From NCBI RefSeq assembly GCF_002288185.1, contig NZ_CP016776.1:1-64000 (forward strand): DNA of 64,000 bases, read 5' to 3'. This DNA comes from Candidatus Planktophila vernalis. GTDB taxonomy: Bacteria > Actinomycetota > Actinomycetes > Nanopelagicales > Nanopelagicaceae. Below the pieces are notes generated by a model. It was not told the origin of the DNA and did not search any database. It was given only the letters and a program-made list of their open reading frames with translations. Position numbers and translations under genes: made by a program. Positions 1 to 10,790 of this stretch are shown in pieces; the stretch's first letter is position 1, and each line of letters opens with the position of its first letter.

Positions 1-58
1 CAGGTTTATAGCTTTTGGGGGTTTTATAAGGGCTCAACCTGGGGTTTAGACCACAGGC

Positions 59-79
59 TGTGGATAACCCTGTGGATAT
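59..79 (-). promoter_or_regulatory. DnaA boxes upstream of dnaA
   Basis: TGTGGATAA at 59-67 is the reverse complement of the consensus box TTATCCACA. TGTGGATAT at 71-79 differs from it by one base. They lie just ahead of the ribosome-binding stretch (agagagggg, 81-89) of dnaA, so DnaA probably represses its own gene here, as is known in many bacteria. The autoregulation is inferred; the boxes are seen. Confidence 0.8.
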
Positions 80-94
80 CAGAGAGGGGCCGAA

Positions 95-1492
95 ATGGCC
101 GTTAAAGAGATTGAGTTAACGACTCTCTGGGATCGCGTTATTGAAGAGGTTGCCGTTGATGCGCCTCAACATCGAGCATTTTTACAACTTACAAAGCCTT
201 TAGGTCTACTCCACAACAACGATCAAACAACATTGCTGGTCGCAGCCCCTAATCTTTTTGCAAAAGATGTTTTAGAAAGCCGCCTGCGCACAGTTGTCTG
301 TGATGTTTTAACTCGCGAACTCGGCGATAAGGCCAACATCGCTGTGACTGTTGATGAATCTTTGGAATCTGCCGAACCACAAACTCCTGAAGTTGATATT
401 GAGTTCGTTGCACCCAAGGTTGGAACAGGTCGCGAAGAAGCTCCGTCGAAAATTGCAGAGGTTTCACAACTTAACTCTCGCTACATCTTCGAAACTTTCG
501 TTATTGGTGCATCAAATCGTTTTGCTCATGCTGCAGCTGTGGCTGTTGCTGAAGCACCAGCTAAGGCATACAACCCGCTATTTATTTATGGTGAGTCAGG
601 CCTTGGAAAAACCCACTTATTACACGCTATTGGGGCCTATGCGAAAGAGCTCTATGGCAGCGTTCGTGTTCGCTATGTTTCATCAGAAGAGTTCACTAAT
701 GACTTTATTAACTCCATCCGCGATGACAAGGCAACTGCTTTCCAGCGCCGCTACCGCGATCTAGATGTTCTACTTGTCGATGACATTCAGTTTTTAGAAA
801 ACAAAGAACGAACACAGGAAGAGTTCTTCCACACTTTCAATACTTTGTATAACGCTAACAAACAGATTGTTATCTCAAGTGATCGACCACCAAAGCAGTT
901 AATAACTTTGGAAGATCGCCTACGTTCTCGTTTTGAGTGGGGTTTGATTACAGATATTCAACCTCCTGAATTAGAAACACGTATTGCAATTCTTCGCAAA
1001 AAAGCTGCGCAAGATAAGTTGAACGCACCTGATGATGTTTTGGAATACATAGCTAGCAAGATTTCAACAAACATCCGCGAACTTGAAGGCGCACTTATTC
1101 GCGTTACAGCTTTCGCATCTTTAAATCGCCAGAGTGTTGATCTTTCACTTGCTGAAATTGTTTTAAAGGATTTAATTCCTAATGAGAACAACCCAGAGAT
1201 AACCGGCGCCACGATCATGGCTCAGACCGCTGCTTATTTCTCACTTACTATTGATGATCTTTGTGGAACATCTCGCTCTCGGGTATTAGTTAATGCCCGC
1301 CAGATTGCGATGTATCTCTGCCGCGAGTTAACCGAACTCTCGCTTCCAAAAATCGGCCAAACATTCGGCGGGCGCGACCACACCACGGTTATGCACGCCG
1401 ACCGCAAAATCCGTCAACTGATGGCTGAGCGTCGTTCGATCTATAACCAGGTCAACGAACTCACCACCAGAATTAAGCAGCAAGCGAGGTAA
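95..1492 (+). CDS. dnaA: Chromosomal replication initiator protein DnaA
   Basis: DnaA is the AAA+ ATPase that binds DnaA boxes, oligomerises at oriC and melts the origin. The 465-residue protein shows the four usual domains: an N-terminal interaction domain (about 1-85), a short acidic linker, the AAA+ core with Walker A GESGLGKT (166-173) and Walker B LLVDD (about 224-228), and a C-terminal helix-turn-helix DNA-binding domain carrying the signature [11 protein letters not shown] near residue 430. The linker is short compared with high-GC actinobacterial DnaA proteins. The ATG at 95 is preceded by a G-rich Shine-Dalgarno-like stretch at 81-89. It is the first gene of the dnaA-dnaN-recF cluster and is followed by oriC. 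Confidence 0.98.
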   Translation: MAVKEIELTTLWDRVIEEVAVDAPQHRAFLQLTKPLGLLHNNDQTTLLVAAPNLFAKDVLESRLRTVVCDVLTRELGDKANIAVTVDESLESAEPQTPEVDIEFVAPKVGTGREEAPSKIAEVSQLNSRYIFETFVIGASNRFAHAAAVAVAEAPAKAYNPLFIYGESGLGKTHLLHAIGAYAKELYGSVRVRYVSSEEFTNDFINSIRDDKATAFQRRYRDLDVLLVDDIQFLENKERTQEEFFHTFNTLYNANKQIVISSDRPPKQLITLEDRLRSRFEWGLITDIQPPELETRIAILRKKAAQDKLNAPDDVLEYIASKISTNIRELEGALIRVTAFASLNRQSVDLSLAEIVLKDLIPNENNPEITGATIMAQTAAYFSLTIDDLCGTSRSRVLVNARQIAMYLCRELTELSLPKIGQTFGGRDHTTVMHADRKIRQLMAERRSIYNQVNELTTRIKQQAR

Positions 1493-1809
1493 AGGCACCA
1501 AAAGTGTGAAATGTCCGCTTTGACACTCTTTACCCCCAGTTGGGGATAAGTTGTGGACAACTGTGGAGATCTCTAGCTTTTATGTGGATAGGCCAAAGCT
1601 GTTGTTGTGAAGAGTAGGAAGGGGAAGGGTGTAACTATGTTTCTTGTGCACACCTTTTCCCGCCTTATTCACATGTTCTGGAAGTTGAAACACCGCACTG
1701 AACTGGGCTTTTCGTCTCTATCCACACGAAAGCTGCCTGGTTACTACGACTACCTTTATATATATAAATCTAGATGTGAAACGAACCTTTCACTGAATTG
1801 GGGCAGAGC
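1493..1809. other. oriC: Replication origin oriC (dnaA-dnaN gap)
   Basis: This 317-bp gap holds no credible gene. It contains a cluster of DnaA-box-like 9-mers on both strands: TGGGGATAA (1541-1549, one mismatch), TGTGGACAA (1552-1560, complement of the mycobacterial-type box TTGTCCACA), TGTGGATAG (1583-1591, one mismatch), TTGTGCACA (1644-1652, one mismatch), TTATTCACA (1665-1673, perfect TTATNCACA) and CTATCCACA (1718-1726, one mismatch). An AT-only palindrome next to dnaN could be the unwinding element. The position between dnaA and dnaN is the standard one in Actinobacteria. Confidence 0.92.
1755..1768. other. AT-only palindrome, candidate DNA-unwinding element
   Basis: TTTATATATATAAA is a perfect 14-bp AT-only palindrome at the dnaN-proximal end of oriC, 28 bp after the last DnaA-box-like site (1718-1726). 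Such an AT run beside a DnaA-box array is the usual appearance of a duplex-unwinding element. It could also act as a promoter element for dnaN; the sequence alone does not separate the two. Confidence 0.55.
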
Positions 1810-2940
1810 ATGAAGTTCATCGTCGAGCAGTCAGCGTTAGTTGATGGCGTTAATTGGGTTTCCCGCTCTCTTTCAACTAGACCGATCAAAACAGAGCTCC
1901 TTGGAATAGTTATTGATGCAACAGGCGATCAGGTTTATCTCTCAGCATCTGATTTAGAAACAGCAAGCAAGTCTCATTTTCAAGCAGAGATCAAAGATGC
2001 TGGAAAAGTTTTAGTTCCCGGAAAACTTCTAGCGGAAATTTCACGCTCTCTCCCAAATAAACCAATTACTTTTGCGTTAGATGGCACTCGTGTTTTAGTA
2101 ACTAGCGGCAGCGCAAAATTTACTTTGCCCACTCTTGCAGTTGATGAGTATCCAAACCTTCCAGAGCTACCAGATACAACTGGAACGCTAGCTAGCGATG
2201 TATTTGCAACAGCGGTTTCACAAGTTGCTATTGCGGCAGGGCGTGATGATTCATTGCCGACTTTGACTGGTGTTCACGTTGAAATAAATGAGGAAACCGT
2301 CACTTTGGCAGCAACCGATAGATATCGCTTGGCTGTGCGAGAAATCCAATGGGATCCAACAACTCCTAATGTTTCAACTAGCGCGCTACTTCGCGCCCGC
2401 ACTATTGCTGATGCTGCTAAGTCTTTAACTGGAACCAAAACAGTTTCAATCTCTTTTGCACCATCATCTAGCAATGACCGCTTAGCTGGATTTGCTGGTG
2501 ATGGAAAGACAATGACATCACGTATGTTGGATGGAACTTTCCCACCATACCGCCACCTACTTCCACAAGAAGTAACTTCGACTGCACTCATTGAAGTCGC
2601 AACACTTCTAGATTCAGTGCGCCGCGTGGCACTCGTAACAGATAAGACGGTCCCACTGCGCCTTGATTTTAATAACAACACACTCTCCCTTGAAGCAGGA
2701 GCTGGCGAAGAAGCACAAGCGACAGAGGCAATTGAAATCTTGTTAACTGGCGAACCAATCTCAATCGCCTTCAACCCAGTTTTTCTTGCTGATGGTTTAA
2801 CTGCAGTTGGAACCAAGTATGTGCAGATCTCATTTACAGGTCCTAACAAGCCAGCGATTTTGATGGGCAAGAGCGATAAAGATGGCGCACTTGTCGAGAA
2901 CTATCGTTACCTGTTAATGCCAATGCGCTACGCCTCATAA
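1810..2940 (+). CDS. dnaN: DNA polymerase III beta subunit (sliding clamp)
   Basis: The sliding clamp is a ring-shaped homodimer that tethers DNA polymerase III to the template and recruits many partner proteins. The 376-residue protein begins MKFIVEQSALVDGV and ends YRYLLMPMR, the conserved clamp C-terminus. Three repeated clamp folds fit the length. I chose the ATG at 1810. A TTG twelve bases upstream (1798) would add MGQS, but family members begin at MKF, and the G-rich stretch ggggcag at 1800-1806 lies only a few bases ahead of the ATG. The gene follows oriC and is followed after 16 bp by recF. Confidence 0.97.
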   Translation: MKFIVEQSALVDGVNWVSRSLSTRPIKTELLGIVIDATGDQVYLSASDLETASKSHFQAEIKDAGKVLVPGKLLAEISRSLPNKPITFALDGTRVLVTSGSAKFTLPTLAVDEYPNLPELPDTTGTLASDVFATAVSQVAIAAGRDDSLPTLTGVHVEINEETVTLAATDRYRLAVREIQWDPTTPNVSTSALLRARTIADAAKSLTGTKTVSISFAPSSSNDRLAGFAGDGKTMTSRMLDGTFPPYRHLLPQEVTSTALIEVATLLDSVRRVALVTDKTVPLRLDFNNNTLSLEAGAGEEAQATEAIEILLTGEPISIAFNPVFLADGLTAVGTKYVQISFTGPNKPAILMGKSDKDGALVENYRYLLMPMRYAS

Positions 2941-2944
2941 TTTA

Positions 2945-2956
2945 TAGGTTTTATTA
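2945..2956 (+). promoter_or_regulatory. Candidate leaderless promoter of recF
   Basis: TAGGTT at 2945-2950 fits the TANNNT -10 pattern and ends six bases before the recF ATG. Transcription would start at the start codon. It lies in the 16-bp gap after dnaN. It could let recF be expressed independently of dnaN; inferred from spacing only. Confidence 0.45.
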
Positions 2957-4051
2957 ATGCGCATTAATAAGTTGGCGCTGACCAACTTTCGTTCCTATCC
3001 TTCATTGGAGTTGGAGCTTCAACCTGGAGTCACCACCTTTATTGGTGATAATGGTTCCGGCAAAACAAATATTGCAGAGTCTTTAATTTATTTAGCTTTT
3101 CTTTCATCCCACCGTGTTGCCAATAACGTCCCACTTATCTCACTGGGCGCCCAACAAGCAATCATTAGAACTGAGATTGAACGCGATGATCGAATTTTAA
3201 ATATCGATCTTGAGATTAATGCCAATAAAGCTAACCGCGCGCGAATTAACGGCAACCCAACTAGAAGTCAGCGCGAGATTTTAGGCGCTTGCCAGATCGT
3301 TTACTTCTCCCCTGAAGATTTAGATCTAGTGCGCGGAGAACCCGGCGGGCGGCGCGATTTCCTTGATCGCCTGCTCATTACTCGCACCCCACGAATGGCT
3401 GGGGTTATCGCCGATTATGAGCGAGTAGTTAAACAGCGCAACGCGTTATTAAAGACTCGCTCTTCAGCCAGTGCACTGCTGCCGTGGAACGAACAGTTAA
3501 TTAAGTTTGGAGCACAGCTCACTGCTGACCGAATTGCGTTAGTAGAGGCTTTAAACCCTTGGGTTGCAAAGAATTATGCAAACTTAAATGAAGTTAAACC
3601 AGCCTCTATTTCATATAAATGCAGCAGTGAGGGTGTCTCCAACAACTTTGAGAACAATGTGGAAGTTTTAACAAAAAGATTAGAAGAAGTCGCCTATCAA
3701 GAGATCGAACGCGGGGTTTCCTTAATTGGCCCACACCGCGATGATCTACATTTACAAATCGGAGATTTTCCAGCTAAAGGTTATGCCAGCCATGGTGAAT
3801 CATGGTCAATGGCGATTTCACTTCGCATCGGGTCTTTTAATCTTTTAAAGAGTGAGGGCTCAGAACCAATCCTTATTTTAGATGATGTCTTTGCAGAACT
3901 TGATACATCACGTCGTAAACAATTAATGTCTGCAACCCAAATCGCTGAGCAAACAATTATTACCACGGCCGTTGAAAGTGATTTGCCTGCAGAACTGTTG
4001 ACCCAAAAGTTTTATGTGACACCTGGAACTGTTAAGAAAGGAAAGAGTTAA
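2957..4051 (+). CDS. recF: DNA replication and repair protein RecF
   Basis: RecF is an SMC-like ATPase that binds single-strand/double-strand DNA junctions and, with RecO and RecR, loads RecA at gaps. The 364-residue protein has an N-terminal Walker A GDNGSGKTN near residue 31, the conserved stretch YFSPEDLDLVRGEPGGRRDFLD, and a C-terminal Walker B LILDDVFAELD. This order is typical of RecF. Its partner recR is present at 52657. The stop codon overlaps the start of the following DUF721 gene by one base (TAATG), which suggests coupled translation. Confidence 0.96.
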   Translation: MRINKLALTNFRSYPSLELELQPGVTTFIGDNGSGKTNIAESLIYLAFLSSHRVANNVPLISLGAQQAIIRTEIERDDRILNIDLEINANKANRARINGNPTRSQREILGACQIVYFSPEDLDLVRGEPGGRRDFLDRLLITRTPRMAGVIADYERVVKQRNALLKTRSSASALLPWNEQLIKFGAQLTADRIALVEALNPWVAKNYANLNEVKPASISYKCSSEGVSNNFENNVEVLTKRLEEVAYQEIERGVSLIGPHRDDLHLQIGDFPAKGYASHGESWSMAISLRIGSFNLLKSEGSEPILILDDVFAELDTSRRKQLMSATQIAEQTIITTAVESDLPAELLTQKFYVTPGTVKKGKS

Positions 4052-4509
4052 TGACAAAGCGCGACTTAGCTCTTGATCTTTTTAAGACGTTTAAAACAGG
4101 TGTGACAAGAAAACCAAACAAACCTGCACCAACAAAAACAGTTGGACAGGTGGGGGACCCAGAATTAATTGGTGAATTACTTAGTAACATGATTGAAGAA
4201 CGCGAATGGAACAGTGGATTAGCAGAAGGAAACTTGTTTATTACGTGGGCAACTATTGTTGGCGCAGAAATTGCGCAGCACGCAACACCTATTTCAATTT
4301 TGGATTCAACGTTAACAATTCAAACGTCATCAACTGCGTGGGCAACACAATTAACTTTGGTTGCAGATAATTTGTTGGCAACAATTCAAAATGATCCATC
4401 AGGTGCCACGATCCAAAAGCTTCGATTTATCGGTCCCCAAGGCCCCAGCTGGAAAAAAGGGGTCCGGGTTATTCGTAACGCCCGAGGACCTCGAGATACC
4501 TACGGTTAA
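4051..4509 (+). CDS. DUF721 / DciA-like protein
   Basis: This 152-residue protein belongs to the DUF721 family, found between recF and gyrB in Actinobacteria. DciA, a DUF721 protein, is the ancestral helicase operator that helps DnaB onto DNA in bacteria lacking DnaC/DnaI; that role is known for the family and inferred here. The recognisable core (about residues 30-140) contains WATIVGAEIAQHATPISI and a following strand with TSSTAWATQLTLV. The N-terminal 30 residues are basic and Lys/Pro-rich, as expected for a flexible DNA-contacting tail. It starts at the ATG overlapping the recF stop codon. Confidence 0.85.
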   Translation: MTKRDLALDLFKTFKTGVTRKPNKPAPTKTVGQVGDPELIGELLSNMIEEREWNSGLAEGNLFITWATIVGAEIAQHATPISILDSTLTIQTSSTAWATQLTLVADNLLATIQNDPSGATIQKLRFIGPQGPSWKKGVRVIRNARGPRDTYG

Positions 4510-4614
4510 GCCCCAGACCCACTAGGAACCCTCACCCGCACGCTCAAAGTTCGGCTATACCCACACCTAAGGCTTATTTTGGCTATTTCAATTCCGATTT
4601 TCCCACTAGGATAA

Positions 4615-6644
<2,030 letters not shown>

Positions 6645-6645
<1 letters not shown>

Positions 6646-9140
6646 TGGATGAATTGAATCCAAATAATCTCGAGTCTTTCGACAAGATTGAAACCGTTGA
6701 TCTTCAAGTTGAAATGGCGCGCTCATACCTTGACTACGCCATGTCAGTTATTGTCGGTCGAGCACTGCCAGATATTCGCGATGGATTAAAACCAGTTCAC
6801 CGCCGTGTTCTTTATGCAATGTATGACGCGGGATATCGCCCAGATAAGGGTTACTACAAATCTTCTCGTATCGTCGGTGACGTTATGGGTAATTACCACC
6901 CACACGGTGACACTGCGATCTATGACTCTGTAGTTCGCCTTGCCCAGCACTGGTCTTTGCGTTATTTGCTCATTGATGGAAATGGAAACTTCGGTTCACC
7001 TGGAAACGATCCGGCTGCAGCGATGCGTTACACCGAAGCCCGTTTGTCATCCCTTGCAATGGAGATGATGCGCGATATCGATGAAGACACCGTTGATTTT
7101 GTTCCAAACTACGACGGACGCTCACAAGAGCCAACAGTTTTACCTTCTCGCCTGCCTAACCTTCTAGTTAATGGAAGCGCCGGTATTGCAGTTGGTATGG
7201 CTACAAATATTCCACCGCATAATCTTCGTGAAATCGGTGAAGCTGTAATTTTCGCGCTAGAAAATCCAGATATGAAGCAAGAAGAGCTTCTAGCTAAGTT
7301 CTTAACGATTGTTAAAGGTCCTGATTTTCCTACAAAAGGATTAATTGTTGGACGCGGTGGCATTGAAGATGCTTATCGAACAGGACGTGGATCAATCACT
7401 ATGCGCGCAGTTGTGCAAGTAGAAGAGATTAATAAGCGCACCTGTTTGGTTATTAGCGAGCTTCCTTATCAAGTCAACCCAGATAACTTAGCTCTTAAAA
7501 TCGCTGAACTTGTTAAAGATGGAAAAATTAAGGGAATTGCCGATGTGCGCGATGAAGGTAATGAGCGCTTAGGTCAGAGATTAGTAATTGTTTTACAAAC
7601 AAGTGCTATTCCAAAGGTTGTTCTTAATAACCTTTATAAGCAGACACAACTACAAGACACATTTGGTGCGAACATGTTGGCCTTGGTTGATGGCGTTCCA
7701 CGCACATTGCGCCTTGATGAATTCATCCGTTACTACATCGAACACCAGATTGAAGTAATTGTTCGCCGTACTAAGTTCCGCTTAGCTGAAAAAGAAAAGC
7801 GTGCACATATTTTGCAGGGCTACCTCAAAGCACTTGATGCACTTGACGCAGTGATTGCGTTGATCCGTGCATCAACAACGCCTGAAGAAGCTCGTACTGG
7901 TTTGATGAAACTTCTAGATGTTGATGAAATTCAAGCAAACGCTATTTTGGATATGCAACTACGCCGTATTGCAGCCCTTGAGCGCCAGAAGATTAATGAT
8001 GAATATGATGCGCTAATGGCTGACATTGTCATCCTCAACGCTATTTTGATTAGCCCTGAAAAGCAGCGCGATATCGTTAAAACAGAGCTCACTGATTTAG
8101 TTGCAAAGTATGGCGATGATCGTCGCACACAGATTGTTGCAAGTGAAGGTGATTTCAGTGCAGAAGATTTAATCCCAGATCAAGATGTGGTTGTAACAAT
8201 CACTCGTGGTGGGTATTCAAAGCGCACCATGGCAGATCTTTATCGATCACAACGCCGTGGTGGTCGTGGTGTTAAGGGTGCAGCACTCAAAGAGGATGAC
8301 GTTGTTGATCATTTCTTTGTTGCATCAACACATGACTGGTTATTGTTCTTTACAAACCAAGGACGCGTCTATCGCGCCAAGGTGCACGAGCTTCCAGATG
8401 CTGGTCGTGATGCTCGCGGACAACACGTTGCCAACTTAATGGCATTTAAGCCCGAAGAGAAAATTGCAGAAGTGCTTTCCCTAAAGGATTACACAATCTC
8501 TCCATTCTTAGTTCTTGCAACTAAAAAGGGTTTGATTAAGAAAACTCCTCTCGTTGAATTTGATTCACCTCGTACTGGCGGTTTGATTGCAATCTCACTC
8601 AAGCCAGGAGATGAAGTAGTTGGCGCATCACTTGTTAATAACGGTGATGAACTCTTACTTGTTTCTACTAAGGGAATGTCACTGCGTTTCACAGCAGATG
8701 ATGAATCACTGCGCCCAATGGGTCGATCAACTAGCGGTGTTATTGGAATGAAGTTCCGTGCACAGGATTCATTGCTGACAATGGCCAGAGTGAACTCAGA
8801 ACTTGCAGCGAACTCATTTGTTTTCACCGCAACTGATGCTGGTTATGGCAAGAAGACTCCACTTGAGGAATATCGTTTACAAGGCCGCGGTGGAATTGGA
8901 ATTAAAGCTGCCAAGATCGATGAGAGTTCTAGAGGCTCATTAGTGAGCGCACTTGTGCTGCGTGATGAGGATGAAGTCCTAGCAATTACTTCTGCTGGCA
9001 CAGTTATGCGCACACCAGCAGCCGAGGTGCGCCAAACTGGGCGTGATTCAATGGGTGTGCGCCTAGTGAACCTGGATGAAGGCGTGGCATTGGTCTCGGT
9101 GACCAAGAACAGCGAAGATGAGATTTCTTCGAAAAGTTAG
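6645..9140 (+). CDS. gyrA: DNA gyrase subunit A
   Basis: GyrA cuts and rejoins DNA in the gyrase reaction. The 831-residue protein has the winged-helix/tower breakage-reunion domain with the catalytic tyrosine in [10 protein letters not shown], and a C-terminal beta-pinwheel domain that begins with the GyrA box QRRGGRG, the feature that separates gyrase from topoisomerase IV. The quinolone-contact stretch reads [10 protein letters not shown]; threonine sits where E. coli has Ser83. Start and stop are unambiguous; the ATG overlaps the gyrB stop by one base, so the two subunits are probably made by coupled translation. Confidence 0.98.
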
Positions 9141-9165
9141 TATGGTTCGGCTCTGAGTTAAGCAG

Positions 9166-9208
9166 CTAATCCCCATTTTGGGAGTTAGGGAAGTTCAAGG
9201 TAACCTTG
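9166..9208. promoter_or_regulatory. Hairpin and palindrome between gyrA and tRNA-Ile
   Basis: CTAATCCC (9166-9173) pairs with GGGAGTTAG (9180-9188) with one bulged base. This may be a weak gyrA terminator, but no T-run follows. Next to it is a perfect palindrome CAAGGT-A-ACCTTG (9196-9208), 31 bp before tRNA-Ile, which could be an operator overlapping the tRNA promoter. Both structures are visible; their roles are guesses. Confidence 0.35.
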
Positions 9209-9239
9209 CGCTTCTGCAATCGAGATTCATCTTTGTTGC

Positions 9240-9314
9240 GGGCCTATAGCTCAGCCTGGTTAGAGCGCTTCCCTGATAAGGAAGAGGTCGATGGTTCGAG
9301 TCCATCTAGGCCCA
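9240..9314 (+). tRNA. tRNA-Ile (GAT)
   Basis: Cloverleaf read directly: acceptor stem GGGCCTA (9240-9246) with TAGGCCC (9307-9313), discriminator A at 9314, anticodon loop CTGATAA with anticodon GAT at 9275-9277, and T-loop GTTCGAGTC. CCA is not encoded in full. It lies directly ahead of tRNA-Ala, the usual tRNA pair downstream of gyrA in Actinobacteria. Confidence 0.96.
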
Positions 9315-9328
9315 CCCCGCTCTCAAAC

Positions 9329-9401
9329 GGGGACCTAGCTCAATTGGTAGAGCACCGCCTTTGCAAGGCGGGGGTTAGGGGTTCGATTCCCCTGGTCTCC
9401 A
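9329..9401 (+). tRNA. tRNA-Ala (TGC)
   Basis: Acceptor stem GGGGACC (9329-9335) pairs with GGTCTCC (9394-9400) with one G-T pair; discriminator A at 9401. The anticodon stem CCGCC/GGCGG encloses loop TTTGCAA with anticodon TGC (9362-9364); the T-loop reads GTTCGATTC. CCA is not encoded. The ppiA start codon begins only four bases after the discriminator. Confidence 0.96.
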
Positions 9402-9405
9402 CGTT

Positions 9406-9918
9406 ATGACTACTACAGCGACCCTACACACATCACTCGGTGACATTGTCATCGAGCTATTTCCTAACCATGCACCAAAGACTGTTGCAAACTTTGTTGA
9501 GTTAGCAACTGGTGCAAAAGAGTGGACTGATCCAGGCACTGGAAATAAGACAACTGCCAATCTTTATGACGGAACTATTTTTCACCGTGTCATCGACGGT
9601 TTCATGATTCAAGGTGGAGATCCACTTGGTCAAGGAACTGGCGGACCGGGATATCGCTTCGCAGATGAATTCCACGGAGAGTTAGTTTTTGATCGTCCAT
9701 ACATTCTTGCAATGGCTAACTCAGGTCCAGGAACAAATGGTTCACAGTTCTTTATTACTGTTGCACCAACAACGTGGTTAAACCGCAAGCACTCAATCTT
9801 TGGTGAGGTAAAGGATTCTGCTAGCCAGGCTGTAGTTGATGCAATTGCAACTGCAAAGACAGGCGCGCAAGATAAGCCAGTAACACCAATAACAATCAAC
9901 AGCGTTACCGTTGCTTAA
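9406..9918 (+). CDS. ppiA: Cyclophilin-type peptidyl-prolyl cis-trans isomerase
   Basis: Cyclophilins catalyse proline isomerisation during protein folding. The 170-residue protein is a single cytoplasmic cyclophilin domain without signal peptide. The active-site stretch [15 protein letters not shown], the motif [16 protein letters not shown] and [10 protein letters not shown] are all present. PpiA follows the Ile/Ala tRNAs downstream of gyrA in many Actinobacteria. The start is odd: the ATG lies four bases after the tRNA-Ala 3' end, with no room for a Shine-Dalgarno sequence. Cutting the tRNA from a shared transcript would leave a nearly leaderless mRNA. Confidence 0.95.
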   Translation: MTTTATLHTSLGDIVIELFPNHAPKTVANFVELATGAKEWTDPGTGNKTTANLYDGTIFHRVIDGFMIQGGDPLGQGTGGPGYRFADEFHGELVFDRPYILAMANSGPGTNGSQFFITVAPTTWLNRKHSIFGEVKDSASQAVVDAIATAKTGAQDKPVTPITINSVTVA

Positions 9919-10444
9919 GCGCTCTGCTACTTATTCTTTAATCGCAATTATTTGCGGTGCATACCTGCTGCAAATGGTTGTTCCAACAATTGAAATGCGT
10001 TTAGTTTTACCTAACATAGATTATTTACTGGCAACCAATGAGTGGTATCGATTATTTTCAGTCTCACTCGTTCATGCCGGTCTACTACACCTTGGTTTTA
10101 ACATGTATGCATTAATGGTTTTAGGCAATCCAATTGAAGAAGCATTTGGTAAGAACAAGATGTTATTTATCTTTTTCTTCTCGTTGCTAATCGGCTCACT
10201 GACTTCTTCCTATTTTGCTTCCCCTACTTCTTATTCAGTGGGTGCATCAGGCGCGGTCTTTGGATTGTTCGGGGCGATTGCCTTAGTTGGAAAGCGCATC
10301 GGCACAGATACACGTTCGATCTATGTAATTATCGGAATTAACTTTGCGATTGGTTTTGTACTTGGGGGAGTTGATTGGAAAGCTCACCTAGGTGGATTAG
10401 TAGGCGGAGTTATTGCAGCCCAGTTGATCCTCAATAAACGCTAA
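9911..10444 (+). CDS. Rhomboid family intramembrane serine protease
   Basis: Rhomboid proteases cut transmembrane proteins within the membrane using a Ser-His dyad. The 177-residue protein has about six membrane segments. It has the family motifs [14 protein letters not shown] (residues 55-68), GASGAVFG with the catalytic serine (about 113), and AHLGG with the catalytic histidine (about 159). The likely start is TTG at 9911, overlapping the ppiA stop region by eight bases; no other start lies nearby, and the membrane core begins soon after. The gene is short because it has no N-terminal cytoplasmic or zinc-binding extension. A rhomboid gene at this position is common in Actinobacteria. Confidence 0.9.
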   Translation: MLKRSATYSLIAIICGAYLLQMVVPTIEMRLVLPNIDYLLATNEWYRLFSVSLVHAGLLHLGFNMYALMVLGNPIEEAFGKNKMLFIFFFSLLIGSLTSSYFASPTSYSVGASGAVFGLFGAIALVGKRIGTDTRSIYVIIGINFAIGFVLGGVDWKAHLGGLVGGVIAAQLILNKR

Positions 10445-10448
10445 AGAG

Positions 10449-10480
10449 TTATCCACAGCCTTTACCCACAATGTGGATTG
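10449..10480. promoter_or_regulatory. Second DnaA-box cluster
   Basis: Three sites lie within 32 bp in a gene-free gap: TTATCCACA (10449-10457, perfect consensus), TTACCCACA (10462-10470, one mismatch) and TGTGGATTG (10472-10480, complement CAATCCACA). The gap lies between the convergent rhomboid and crgA genes, so these sites are not in a promoter. A role in binding or titrating DnaA is possible but unproven. Confidence 0.6.
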
Positions 10481-10507
10481 AATTACAAGCGTGTAATTAA
10501 GAAGGTA

Positions 10508-10774
10508 TTAACGCCAGCGAGTGGCTAGTGAGAAGCCCACACCGATAAAGCTAAAGCCAACAATCATGTTCCATGCACCGATGCCTGGGATTGGGTATTG
10601 GGTCTGAGTGACATAGAAGATCACAATCCAGAACAGGCCAATCAAGAAGGCAGCGACCATTGTTGGGGCTAACCACTTAGGGCTCTCTAGCGGGCCATGC
10701 GGAGTTTCAACGACAACTTCCTGGTTATGGGCGCGCGCTTCAGCGACTTTCTTACGGAGCTTTGATTTAGGCAT
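10508..10774 (-). CDS. crgA: Cell division protein CrgA
   Basis: CrgA is a small actinobacterial membrane protein that interacts with FtsZ, FtsI and other divisome proteins and influences septum formation. The 88-residue protein has a basic cytoplasmic N-terminus (MPKSKLRKK), then two transmembrane helices with the conserved segment GAWNMIVGFSFIGVGF between and within them. I chose the ATG at 10774 rather than an upstream start at 10819: the protein then begins with the family's MPKSK, and a TATCTT -10 element ends six bases before it. Its place near pknB and pabA is conserved in the phylum. Confidence 0.92.
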   Translation of the reverse strand: MPKSKLRKKVAEARAHNQEVVVETPHGPLESPKWLAPTMVAAFLIGLFWIVIFYVTQTQYPIPGIGAWNMIVGFSFIGVGFSLATRWR

Positions 10775-10780
10775 ACGCGA

Positions 10781-10786
10781 AAGATA
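10781..10786 (-). promoter_or_regulatory. -10 element of leaderless crgA promoter
   Basis: On the minus strand TATCTT ends six bases before the crgA ATG (10774). The whole divergent gap between crgA and pabA is only 16 bp if pabA starts at 10791. Confidence 0.5.
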
Positions 10787-10790
10787 CACC

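Noticed and set aside
1798-1809. TTG at 1798 as the dnaN start
   Set aside because: It would add four residues not found in relatives; the ATG at 1810 gives the family N-terminus.
1607-1813. A 68-codon open frame across the dnaA-dnaN gap
   Set aside because: It lies on top of the DnaA-box cluster and AT palindrome of oriC, has no ribosome site and shows no protein-like composition.
2274-2870. A 198-codon frame antisense to dnaN
   Set aside because: It is a shadow of the dnaN frame; serine/alanine-rich low-information sequence with no recognisable domain.
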